A DNA stretch of 12,858 bases, from NCBI GenBank assembly GCA_038061815.1, contig JBBTYK010000017.1, positions 1-12,858 of the forward strand, given 5' to 3'. Source of the stretch: JBBTXJ01 sp038061815 (GTDB taxonomy: Bacteria; Patescibacteriota; Patescibacteriia; Magasanikbacterales; JBBTXJ01). A model generated the notes under the pieces. It ran no database searches. It saw nothing but the letters and a program-made list of their open reading frames with translations, and was not told the DNA's origin. Within the stretch, counting starts at the first letter, position 1. Each line of letters begins with the position of its first letter. The translations under genes were made by a program, and so were the position numbers. Shown here one piece after another: positions 1 through 9,454 of the stretch.

Positions 1-135
1 AGGCTTATAGGAGATAAGCCGAAAAGTTTTGAGGCAATTATGGCCGAAATGCTGCAATTGCAGTTGAAATGGCATTCGGCGACAGCCCCCCCATCCCTCT
101 CAATGCACCTGCGAAGGGGTGTGCGTTTCAACTAG
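1..135 (+). CDS. C-terminal fragment of an unrecognised protein (5' end outside window)
   Basis: Frame 1 is open from the left edge to a TAG at 133-135 and encodes 44 residues. The first half reads like a real helical C-terminus (KSFEAIMAEMLQLQLKWHS). The last ~15 residues come from the 5' arm of the long hairpin at 93-250, so the hairpin may have replaced or extended the original end. The other two plus frames stop within the first 20 bases. I do not recognise a family, and the open frame is too short to be convincing on its own. An alternative is that this stretch is untranslated: a small 7-bp hairpin (2-8 with 14-20) and a 12-bp palindrome (52-63) also lie in it. Confidence 0.3.
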   Translation, partial: RLIGDKPKSFEAIMAEMLQLQLKWHSATAPPSLSMHLRRGVRFN

Positions 136-260
136 ATAGGAGCGAGAGCATATACCTCTCCTCACTCCAGCTCTTTTGCTGGAGTCATATTCTCTCTTTC
201 GATCTGTTGGTTCATAACGCGCGTCGCTCTTCGCAGGTGCATGGGAGGGATTTTTTGTTT
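93..260 (+). terminator. Long imperfect hairpin followed by a U-tract (terminator or structured RNA)
   Basis: The two arms of an approximately 158-nt inverted repeat pair along most of their length. There is a perfect 14-bp block (103-116 with 229-242), an outer block ATCCCTC/GGGAGGGAT, partial pairing around 118-127 with 217-227 that includes G-U pairs, a looser middle, GAGAG-ATAT/ATAT-CTCTC (145-154 with 187-196), and a perfect apical 8-bp stem (164-171 with 178-185) with a 6-nt loop. The run TTTTTTGTTT (251-260) follows the closing stem directly, as in an intrinsic terminator. The U-tract and wobble pairs favour a structure acting as RNA. It may terminate the upstream gene, or be the body of a small RNA with a closing stem, loose middle and apical stem. 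Confidence 0.55.
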
Positions 261-287
261 GACAGTGGGTTTTTTAGGTGTTACTGT
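259..287 (+). promoter_or_regulatory. Putative hicBA promoter
   Basis: A perfect -35 box TTGACA (259-264), a 17-nt spacer and a poor -10 box TACTGT (282-287). The expected start point is about 294, exactly the A of the hicB ATG, which predicts a leaderless mRNA. The -35 box overlaps the end of the preceding U-tract. No convincing Shine-Dalgarno sits at normal distance from the ATG, which fits leaderless translation. Confidence 0.5.
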
Positions 288-293
288 AAAAGC

Positions 294-542
294 ATGATTA
301 CTGAATATACTGAAAAAAAATTAAAACAAGCGCGGTATAAAATACTTGCTGACGGCACGTATTTTGGCGAAATTCCTGGATGCCGCGGGGTATGGTCAAG
401 CGCAAAAAATTTGGAAATTTGTCGAGCAGAGTTGAAGGATGTTTTGGAGGATTGGCTACTTTTAAAAATTAGCTCCTGCGAGCAGGTGCCGGGGTTCGCA
501 TTTAAAAAAGCTATCAAGCGGAAAATGCCCGCACATGCCTAA
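294..542 (+). CDS. hicB: HicB-family antitoxin (short form)
   Basis: An 82-residue protein with the HicB partial RNase-H-like fold: an N-terminal strand, then DGTYFGEIPGCRGVWSSAKN (about residues 20-39), then an amphipathic helix with ELKDVLEDWL. In this family the protein binds and neutralises the HicA mRNA interferase in the cytoplasm. The frame stays open back to about position 69, but family similarity begins only at this ATG and the upstream part lies inside the long hairpin, so I start it here. The protein ends soon after the helix in a basic tail (KKAIKRK) and shows no C-terminal helix-turn-helix or ribbon-helix-helix domain, so autoregulation may differ from longer HicB proteins. It overlaps hicA by 8 nt. 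The order is antitoxin first, unlike the toxin-first hicAB of E. coli K-12. Base composition is visibly more AT-rich than rpoBC, consistent with mobile origin. Confidence 0.8.
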   Translation: MITEYTEKKLKQARYKILADGTYFGEIPGCRGVWSSAKNLEICRAELKDVLEDWLLLKISSCEQVPGFAFKKAIKRKMPAHA

Positions 543-747
543 CCCCGTTTCGTGGAGGAAATTAGTGCAGAAATTTCGGATGCTGGGATTTGACGGCCCC
601 TTTTCTGGAGGCCGTCATTTGTTTATGGTAAAAGGTGCGTTGAAAATTCATATACCAAATCCGCATCGAGGGGACATTTCGAAATATTTGATTCTGGAAA
701 TTTTACGTCAAGCAGGAATTTCAAAAGACGATTGGGATACTGCATAA
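535..747 (+). CDS. hicA: HicA-family mRNA interferase toxin
   Basis: A 70-residue protein of typical HicA (YcfA) size with the dsRBD-like fold: an N-terminal helix (SWRKLVQKFRMLGF), then GGRHLFM with the expected catalytic His28, then HIPNPHRGDISKYLILEI and a final helix RQAGISKDDW. HicA toxins cleave mRNA and tmRNA during translation and are held inactive by HicB. The catalytic His and the glycine pair before it are intact, so the toxin looks functional. The ATG lies inside the end of hicB (8-nt overlap), implying translational coupling. The stop codon TAA (745-747) merges with the A-run that forms the U-tract of the opposite-strand terminator. No plus-strand U-tract follows, so termination of hicBA is unclear. 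Confidence 0.85.
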   Translation: MPNPVSWRKLVQKFRMLGFDGPFSGGRHLFMVKGALKIHIPNPHRGDISKYLILEILRQAGISKDDWDTA

Positions 748-785
748 AAAAAGAAGGGCAGGAGATGTGAGGTCTCACTGCCCTT
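746..785 (-). terminator. Intrinsic terminator of the minus-strand small-protein unit
   Basis: Read on the minus strand, an 8-bp stem AAGGGCAG/CTGCCCTT (778-785 with 754-761), with further pairing inside the loop, is followed after one base by seven U residues (752-746). It begins 6 nt after the stop of the 32-residue ORF. On the plus strand the hairpin has no U-tract, so it is a minus-strand signal. Confidence 0.8.
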
Positions 786-791
786 GCTCGA

Positions 792-890
792 TCAGTTCAT
801 GAAGCACAGGGCGATCGCGCCCAGTGCCGCCACGGCGAACATGCCGAAAAGGTATGCATCGCCGAAGTTGTACGGCAAATCGTATCGCAT
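792..890 (-). CDS. 32-residue single-span membrane microprotein, unknown function
   Basis: The ORF begins MRYDLPYNFGDAYLF and continues as a hydrophobic segment GMFAVAALGAIALCF, ending MN. This gives a short polar N-terminus and one predicted transmembrane helix. The ATG at 890 is preceded by AGGAAAGG with 6 nt spacing, one of the few good Shine-Dalgarno sites in the window, and the stop is followed 6 nt later by a strong terminator. A longer version from GTG at 956 (54 residues, adding an Arg-rich stretch with FFGRRRDHSLL) is in frame but has a weaker ribosome site. I recognise no family. The good ribosome site, hydrophobic pattern and own promoter and terminator argue for a real gene, but 32 codons cannot prove it. 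Confidence 0.5.
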   Translation of the reverse strand: MRYDLPYNFGDAYLFGMFAVAALGAIALCFMN

Positions 891-1204
891 GAGCTGCCTT
901 TCCTCGATGAGTAGCGAGTGGTCCCGGCGCCTTCCGAAGAAGACACCGGGGTACACTCGTTACTCACAAGTGTATAATCCGGAAGGGCCCGGCGCAACCC
1001 GAGTCTTGCGACCACGGGCATGGGTACGTCGCGCCCATCCAGTGAGTTCCGTCCTGCGACGGAAATTGGCATTGGTCCTTTTTATTCAAAAGGAATGCCC
1101 CCTCTATGAGGGGGTAGCGGGCGAGATGGAACGTTGGAGAAAGGAGGATGGGTGTTGCAAAGAGCGCCCATCATCGCCCGCGACCCACTCATAAGGTCAA
1201 AGAA
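891..1204 (-). ncRNA. Hairpin-rich leader or small RNA upstream of the microprotein
   Basis: The ~314 nt between the predicted start point (about 1204) and the microprotein ATG contain several strong helices. 1180-1168 pairs with 1129-1118 (12 bp with one bulged base); 1114-1108 with 1104-1098 (7 bp, 3-nt loop); 1064-1058 with 1053-1047 (7 bp, tetraloop); 974-966 with 960-952 (9 bp including one G-U, 5-nt loop). The first two also lie within a 36-codon ORF (1192-1082, ATG about 12 nt from the start point), which could be a leader peptide. I looked for hallmarks of RNase P RNA and tmRNA and found none. This may be a riboswitch-like leader, an attenuator, or a dual-function RNA. Confidence 0.45.
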
Positions 1205-1210
1205 CGGGGG

Positions 1211-1239
1211 AGTATAGCACAGCCGAGAGTTTTTGTCAA
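1211..1239 (-). promoter_or_regulatory. Near-consensus sigma-70-type promoter (minus strand)
   Basis: On the minus strand TTGACA (1239-1234), a 17-nt spacer and TATACT (1216-1211): perfect -35, 5 of 6 in the -10, ideal spacing. The predicted start is about 1204. It diverges from the rpoB promoter about 117 bp away. Confidence 0.8.
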
Positions 1240-1304
1240 GGGCAGTTTGGTATTTTTTGGCTTGGCTTGCGCATTTTATTGGCAACGTCGGCCTTTATGC
1301 GTAC

Positions 1305-1331
1305 GGGATTCTTCACTTCGTTCAGAATGAC
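1305..1331. repeat. Half-copy of an interspersed palindromic repeat
   Basis: The stretch GGGATTCTTC-ACTTCGTT-CAGAATGAC resembles one arm of the palindromes at 11319-11422 and 11787-11872, which also end in AATGAC and carry GATTC/GAATC blocks. No matching second arm is visible nearby, so this looks like a degenerate or solo arm. It lies in the otherwise featureless DNA between the divergent promoters. Confidence 0.45.
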
Positions 1332-1355
1332 GGTGTAAAGTGGGGATAAGTGCAT

Positions 1356-1384
1356 TTGACAAACTTTTCAGGGGCGTGTATCCT
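1356..1384 (+). promoter_or_regulatory. rpoBC promoter
   Basis: TTGACA (1356-1361), 17-nt spacer, TATCCT (1379-1384), with TG directly before the -10. The predicted start is about 1391. A dedicated strong promoter directly before rpoB fits the absence of the rplJL genes that supply rpoB transcription in many bacteria. Confidence 0.75.
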
Positions 1385-1390
1385 AATAGG

Positions 1391-1546
1391 CGACTTTTAG
1401 AAGCGTTGGGTTTTGCAAGGAGCGGAGAGCGAAATTTACCCTCAATTTAGGCAAAAAATCATGCCATCGCTCCCCCGAGCCGCAGAAAAATAAACCTAAA
1501 ATTACTGAAAACGCCCACCAGGGCGCCTGTTTTGTTTTCTCCGCCT
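1391..1546 (+). promoter_or_regulatory. Structured 5' leader of rpoB
   Basis: About 155 untranslated nt. 1424-1432 pairs with 1467-1475 (8 of 9 bp). Inside its loop, TTTAGG (1446-1451) is complementary to CCTAAA (1495-1500), so a pseudoknot is possible. Just before the start codon, CGCCC/GGGCG (1512-1516 with 1521-1525, 4-nt loop) is followed by a T-rich run (1528-1540), which resembles a weak attenuator. No Shine-Dalgarno is visible before the ATG. Confidence 0.4.
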
Positions 1547-4819
<3,273 letters not shown>

Positions 4820-4820
4820 T

Positions 4821-7800
4821 ATGACCGCGCACACATATCACAGCATGGATTTTGATGCGATTCGGCTGCGTTTGGCGTCACCCGAGGTAATTCGCAAGTG
4901 GTCGCACGGCGAGGTGTCGCGCCCCGAGACCATCAACTATCGCACCCAGAAGCCGGAAAAAGGCGGCTTGTTTGCGGAAGAAATTTTTGGGCCTACCAAG
5001 GATTGGGAGTGTTACTGCGGCAAGTATAAAAAGATTCGGTATAAGGGCATCGTGTGCGACAAATGCGGCGTGGAAGTGACGCATTCACTCGTCCGCCGAG
5101 AGCGGATGGGCCACATTGAACTCGCGGCGCCGGTTGCGCACATCTGGTTCTTGCGGTCGGTGCCGTCAAAAATCGGAACGGTGCTGGATTTGTCCGTGCA
5201 ATCAATTGAGCGCGTGATTTATTTTGCCTCGTTCATCATTACGCAGGTGAATCGGGAGTTGCAGCAGCAAACGCTTGAACAGTTGCGCAACGAGTACAAA
5301 TCAAAGCGCCGTCAGATTAAAAATGAATTTGAGAAAGACGGCGAATCGCTTGGAGCCAAGGCGGAGCAGGCCATGAACAAGAAATTGAAGGAACTGGAAG
5401 AAGATTTTGTGCACACCGAGCGCGAGATTAATGAGATTCAGCCGCTGCATATTGTAGGAGAAAATCAGTATCAGGAGATGTCGCTCCGGTTCGGGCATTT
5501 CTTTGAGGCGGGCATTGGGGCCGAAGCGATTGTGGAGCTGCTTGAAAAAATGGACGTTGAAAAAACGATTCAAGAATTGGAACAGGGGCTCGTGACGGCC
5601 AAGGGCGCGAAGCGCGAGCGGCTCGTGCGACGGTTGAAATTACTGCGCAGTTTGAAGCGGAACGGCATCAAGCCGTCATGGATGGTCATGCGCGCCGTAC
5701 CCGTGATTCCGCCCGATTTGCGGCCGATGGTTGCCTTGGACGGCGGCCGGTTCGCCACGTCTGATTTGAATGACCTCTATCGCCGCGTGATTAACCGCAA
5801 CAATCGTTTGAAGCGGTTGTTGGAGTTGAACGCGCCGGAGGTGATTGTGCGGAATGAAAAGCGTATGTTGCAGGAGGCATCGGATGCTCTGATTGACAAC
5901 AACGCGCGTCGCACCAAGACTGTGGCCGCGGCAACGGGCCAGCGCCGGCAGCTGCGTTCGCTCGCGGATATTTTGAAAGGCAAACAGGGGCGTTTCCGTC
6001 AGAACTTGCTGGGTAAGCGCGTGGATTACTCCGGGCGTTCCGTGATTGTGGTCGGCCCGAATCTCAATCTTGACGAATGCGGCATCCCGAAGCGCATGGC
6101 GCTGGAACTTTTCAAGCCCATGGTCATGAGTAAAATCATCAAGCGGGAATTGGCGCACAACGTACGGAGCGCCGCGCGGTTTGTGGAAGGCGAGAGCGAT
6201 GTGGTATGGGATATTTTGGAAGAGGTGATTGCCGGGACGCGCGTGCTTTTGAACCGCGCGCCGACGTTGCACCGGTTGGGCGTGCAGGCGTTCCGTCCAC
6301 GGCTCATTGAAGGCAAGGCCATTCGTATTCATCCACTCGTGTGTACGGCGTTCAACGCAGACTTTGATGGTGACCAGATGGCCGTGCATGTGCCGCTCAC
6401 TGAAGAGGCGCGTCTTGAAGCGGAGAATCTCATGGCATCGGACAAGAACCTGTTGAAACCCGCAACCGGCGACCCGGTGGTGACGCCGAAACAGGACCTC
6501 GCGCTCGGATGTTTTTATGTGACGCAGATGGCGGAATCGACGAGCGGAACCGTGAAGGCGTTCTACTCGCCGAAAGAAGCGCTCATGGCATACAAGGTGC
6601 GCAAGATTGGGTTGCAGGAAAAAATACTCGTGCGTTTTGAGGATTTCGCAAAGTTTGAGCCGGGCCAAGGGCCGCGTATTGAGACCACGGTCGGCCGCGT
6701 CATGTTCAATGCGATTTTTCCGGATAAGCTGCCGTATTACAACGAGAGCATTATCTCCAAAAAACTCGCGAAAATCATTCGTCTCATTCTTGAATTTTAC
6801 GGCGAGGCGGGCGCGGCGCGCGTGTTGGATGAATTGAAGAATCTCGGATTCAAGTACGTCACGAAGGCGGGTTACTCGCTCGGCATGGACGACTTCCCGT
6901 ATCTGACCGACAAGGCGGAGGTGCTCAAGAAGAGCGAGGCGGCGATTGAAGAAGCGAGCGCGCAGTACGCCGAAGGTTTGCTCACGCAAAACGAACGGCA
7001 CACGAAGATTATTGAAATTTGGACTGACGCAAAAAAGCGGATTTTGGCGATGAGCAAGGAAGCGCTCAATCCGCGCGGGCCGGTGTTCGCCATGATTGAA
7101 TCTGGCGCGCGCGGAAGCTGGGACCAGTTGACGCAGGTTATCGGCATGAAGGGATTGGTGGCGTCGCCATCCGGTGAAATTATTGAATTGCCGGTGAAGG
7201 GGAGTTTCAAAGAAGGGTTCGGCGTGCTGGAGTTTTTCATCTCAAGCCACGGTACGCGGAAAGGTCTCACGGACACCGCGCTCCGCACCGCCAATGCCGG
7301 CTATCTCACACGGCGCCTTGTTGATGTGGCGCAGGACGTGACGGTGATGGAAGAAGATTGCGGAGAGGATGCCGGTATTGAAATAACGAAGGCGGAATCG
7401 CAGAGCATGGGTGAGAAATTGGCTGACCGCGTGGTGGGCCGTTTTGCGGTGGGTGATGTGAAGGTTGGGCGGAAAAAACTGGTGCGCGACGGTGCGTTGA
7501 TTACGGAAGCCATTGCTCGTGAGATTGAAAAAGCGGATTTGGAAACCATCCGCGTGCGCTCGGTGCTGTTGTGCAAAATGCCGAAGGGCATCTGCCAAAA
7601 GTGTTACGGGTATGACCTCGGTCATAATCGGCTCGTGGAAATCGGGACCGCGGCGGGTATTGTTGCCGCGCAAGCAATCGGCGAGCCGGGCACCCAGCTC
7701 ACCATGCGCACGTTCCACACTGGTGGCGTGGCGGGGACGGACATCACGAAAGGTTTGCCGCGCGTGGAAGAATTGTTTGAGGCGCGTCCGCCGAAGCGCA

Positions 7801-8660
7801 AGGCGTTTTTGGCCGAGGTGTCGGGCACGGTGAAAATTGAGAGCGCCGAAGGGCGTGTGATTGAGGCGGGCGGGAAAAAGATTTTTGAAGGCCGCAGCGG
7901 CCAGAAAGTGGTGCGGATTGAAGCGGACCCGCTGACGCCGGAACGCATCACGTTGACTGAAAAAGATGAGGTGGTTGTGGGCGACGGCCAGGAAGTGGCG
8001 GTGGGTGATGTGCTGCTGGTGCGCGGCTCCGGCGACAAGGAGTATGCGAAGTACCCAGGCACGGTGAGCGTCGCGAAGAAAAGTTTGAAAGTTGAACCGC
8101 GCGGTATGCAGGTGAAGGAATACATTGTTCCCATCGGCTATAAGATGTACATGAAAGATGGAGAACATGTGGGCGCCGGCGACCCGCTTACCGACGGGTA
8201 TATTCATCTGCAGGAACTGCACGACCTCAAAGGCAAGGAGGCGGTGCAGAAATACATCTTGCGCGAGATTCAGGACATCTATTCCAGTCAGGGACAGAAA
8301 CTGAACGACAAACATGTGGAGATTATCATTCGTCAGATGTTTTCGCGCGTGTACATTGAAGACGCGGGCGACACGGATTTGCTGCCGGGTGAAACCGTGG
8401 AGAAGGCGCAACTTATGGAGGCAAATCGCATCGCGCGCAAGGAAAAATTGCAGCCCGCCAAAGGCCGCGAGCTGTTCTTGGGCGTGTCTCGCGTGTCGCT
8501 TTCCACACAGAGTTTCTTGTCGTCTGCGTCGTTCCAGGAAACGGCGCGCGTGCTCATCAACGCGGCGGTAACCGGTAAGATTGACTATCTTGAAGGATTG
8601 AAAGAAAACGTGATTATCGGCCGCCAGATTCCGGCAGGTACGGGATTTGCGAGAAAATAA
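4821..8660 (+). CDS. rpoC: DNA-directed RNA polymerase subunit beta'
   Basis: The catalytic beta' subunit, about 1279 residues from the ATG 1 nt after the rpoB stop. The N-terminal zinc site is C64, C66, C79, C82. The catalytic NADFDGDQMAVH motif puts the magnesium aspartates at D514, D516 and D518. The second zinc site is C847, C918, C925, C928. The rudder and clamp helices (VINRNNRLKRLLEL), bridge-helix/trigger-loop region (GARGSWDQLTQVIGMKGLV, then QAIGEPGTQLTMRTFHTGG) and C-terminal segment are intact. The large E. coli trigger-loop insertion is absent. A charged stretch at about residues 142-208 looks like an extra coiled coil in the clamp, a place where Actinobacteria also carry an insertion. 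No Shine-Dalgarno is seen, so translation is probably coupled to rpoB. Confidence 0.97.
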   Translation: MTAHTYHSMDFDAIRLRLASPEVIRKWSHGEVSRPETINYRTQKPEKGGLFAEEIFGPTKDWECYCGKYKKIRYKGIVCDKCGVEVTHSLVRRERMGHIELAAPVAHIWFLRSVPSKIGTVLDLSVQSIERVIYFASFIITQVNRELQQQTLEQLRNEYKSKRRQIKNEFEKDGESLGAKAEQAMNKKLKELEEDFVHTEREINEIQPLHIVGENQYQEMSLRFGHFFEAGIGAEAIVELLEKMDVEKTIQELEQGLVTAKGAKRERLVRRLKLLRSLKRNGIKPSWMVMRAVPVIPPDLRPMVALDGGRFATSDLNDLYRRVINRNNRLKRLLELNAPEVIVRNEKRMLQEASDALIDNNARRTKTVAAATGQRRQLRSLADILKGKQGRFRQNLLGKRVDYSGRSVIVVGPNLNLDECGIPKRMALELFKPMVMSKIIKRELAHNVRSAARFVEGESDVVWDILEEVIAGTRVLLNRAPTLHRLGVQAFRPRLIEGKAIRIHPLVCTAFNADFDGDQMAVHVPLTEEARLEAENLMASDKNLLKPATGDPVVTPKQDLALGCFYVTQMAESTSGTVKAFYSPKEALMAYKVRKIGLQEKILVRFEDFAKFEPGQGPRIETTVGRVMFNAIFPDKLPYYNESIISKKLAKIIRLILEFYGEAGAARVLDELKNLGFKYVTKAGYSLGMDDFPYLTDKAEVLKKSEAAIEEASAQYAEGLLTQNERHTKIIEIWTDAKKRILAMSKEALNPRGPVFAMIESGARGSWDQLTQVIGMKGLVASPSGEIIELPVKGSFKEGFGVLEFFISSHGTRKGLTDTALRTANAGYLTRRLVDVAQDVTVMEEDCGEDAGIEITKAESQSMGEKLADRVVGRFAVGDVKVGRKKLVRDGALITEAIAREIEKADLETIRVRSVLLCKMPKGICQKCYGYDLGHNRLVEIGTAAGIVAAQAIGEPGTQLTMRTFHTGGVAGTDITKGLPRVEELFEARPPKRKAFLAEVSGTVKIESAEGRVIEAGGKKIFEGRSGQKVVRIEADPLTPERITLTEKDEVVVGDGQEVAVGDVLLVRGSGDKEYAKYPGTVSVAKKSLKVEPRGMQVKEYIVPIGYKMYMKDGEHVGAGDPLTDGYIHLQELHDLKGKEAVQKYILREIQDIYSSQGQKLNDKHVEIIIRQMFSRVYIEDAGDTDLLPGETVEKAQLMEANRIARKEKLQPAKGRELFLGVSRVSLSTQSFLSSASFQETARVLINAAVTGKIDYLEGLKENVIIGRQIPAGTGFARK

Positions 8661-8668
8661 TACAAACA

Positions 8669-8720
8669 CAAAACACCCCGATAGAGAGGGGTGTTTTGGT
8701 TGACGCCCCTTTTTTGTTTT
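8669..8720 (+). terminator. rpoBC terminator with two overlapping hairpins
   Basis: Starting 8 nt after the rpoC stop, an 11-bp stem (8669-8679 with 8688-8698, 8-nt loop) has A/T-rich flanks suited to termination in either direction. Its 3' GGGGTG (8688-8693) can instead pair with CGCCCC (8704-8709), directly followed by TTTTTTGTTTT. The two hairpins exclude each other; either could terminate. Confidence 0.75.
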
Positions 8721-8728
8721 GTTACGCT
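8700..8728 (+). promoter_or_regulatory. Possible yebC-ruvC promoter
   Basis: TTGACG (8700-8705), 17-nt spacer, TACGCT (8723-8728). The predicted start is about 8735, 6 nt before the yebC ATG. The -10 box is weak. The location just after the rpoC terminator stem supports a separate transcription start. Confidence 0.35.
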
Positions 8729-8740
8729 ATGGACATTCCT

Positions 8741-9454
8741 ATGTCCGGTCACTCAAAATGGGCCACGATTAAACGTGCGAAGGGCGCGGCGGACGCCAAA
8801 CGCGGCCAACAATTTACCAAACTTGCTCGCGGCATCGCGGTTGTGGCGCGCGAAGGCGGCGGCGACCCAGTCACTAATTTCAGATTGCGGCTTGCGATAG
8901 ACAAAGCGCGTTCGTACAACATGCCGAAAGACAGCATTGACCGCGCGATTGCGCACGGCACCGGCAAGGACAAAGAAGCGGCGGCGATTGAGGAAGGGCT
9001 GTACGAAGGATTCGGGCCGGGCAAGGTTGGCGTGCTGGTTGCCGTGGCGACGGATAATAAAAATCGCACGGCCGGCGACATCAAACAGATTTTTTCAAAA
9101 CATAACGGCGCGATTGCCGGGCCGGGCAGTGTGAAATGGCAGTTTGAGCAAAAAGGCGTTATTCGCATTTCCGGAGCGCCCACGGATGAGCAAGAGCTCG
9201 CGCTTATTGATGCCGGAGCAGACGATATTCAGAAGGAAGCCGAGGGCACGACGGTGTACACTGCGGTTCCGAACTTTCACACGGTGAGCGATGCGGTGGG
9301 GAAGCTCGGTCTCACGCCCGCGGACTCGGGATTAGAGTGGGTGCCCAAGGATACCATTGCCATTGACGACGCCGCGCGCGCACAACTTGAGAAATTATTT
9401 GAGGCGCTGGATGAACACGACGACGTGCAGGATTTTTATTCAAACGAGGTATGA
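8741..9454 (+). CDS. yebC: YebC/PmpR-family protein (TACO1-like)
   Basis: A 237-residue protein starting with the family signature MSGHSKWATIKRAKGAADAK, followed by the conserved LARGIAVVAREGGGDP and NMPKDSIDRAIAHGTG segments, and YEGFGPGKVGVLV in the second domain. YebC proteins were described as DNA-binding regulators and more recently as translation factors relieving ribosome stalling; the sequence cannot decide between these here. In-frame ATGs or alternative starts lie upstream (8729 adds MDIP), but the family begins at MSGHSKW. No Shine-Dalgarno is visible. The stop overlaps the ruvC ATG by 4 nt, the same gene order as yebC-ruvC in many bacteria. Confidence 0.95.
   Translation: MSGHSKWATIKRAKGAADAKRGQQFTKLARGIAVVAREGGGDPVTNFRLRLAIDKARSYNMPKDSIDRAIAHGTGKDKEAAAIEEGLYEGFGPGKVGVLVAVATDNKNRTAGDIKQIFSKHNGAIAGPGSVKWQFEQKGVIRISGAPTDEQELALIDAGADDIQKEAEGTTVYTAVPNFHTVSDAVGKLGLTPADSGLEWVPKDTIAIDDAARAQLEKLFEALDEHDDVQDFYSNEV

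Noticed and set aside
69..293. N-terminal extension of hicB back to position 69 (157 residues in total)
   Set aside because: The added part is translated from the long hairpin, has no HicB similarity and precedes the predicted promoter; ATG 294 fits the family.
797..1072. Minus-strand 91-codon ORF overlapping the microprotein in another frame
   Set aside because: It is Ser/Thr/Cys/Arg-rich without domain features, and its AGGA lies only 3 nt from the ATG. The 32-residue frame has a better ribosome site, a membrane helix and a stop placed just before the terminator.
784..1194. Plus-strand ORF of 136 codons in the hicA-rpoB interval
   Set aside because: Composition looks like a shadow frame, and promoter, ribosome site and terminator all point to the minus strand.
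746..1204. RNase P RNA or tmRNA on the minus strand
   Set aside because: Size would fit, but the conserved RNase P core (GAGGAAAGTCC context) and the tmRNA tRNA-like 3' end with CCA are absent.
1082..1331. CRISPR array or tandem repeats in the intergenic region
   Set aside because: No regularly spaced direct repeats; only inverted repeats typical of RNA hairpins and one palindrome arm.
5676..7001. Long minus-strand ORF of 441 codons opposite rpoC (and a 475-codon one at 7242-8669)
   Set aside because: Antisense shadows of highly constrained, GC-rich rpoC; rich in His and Arg with no domain pattern.
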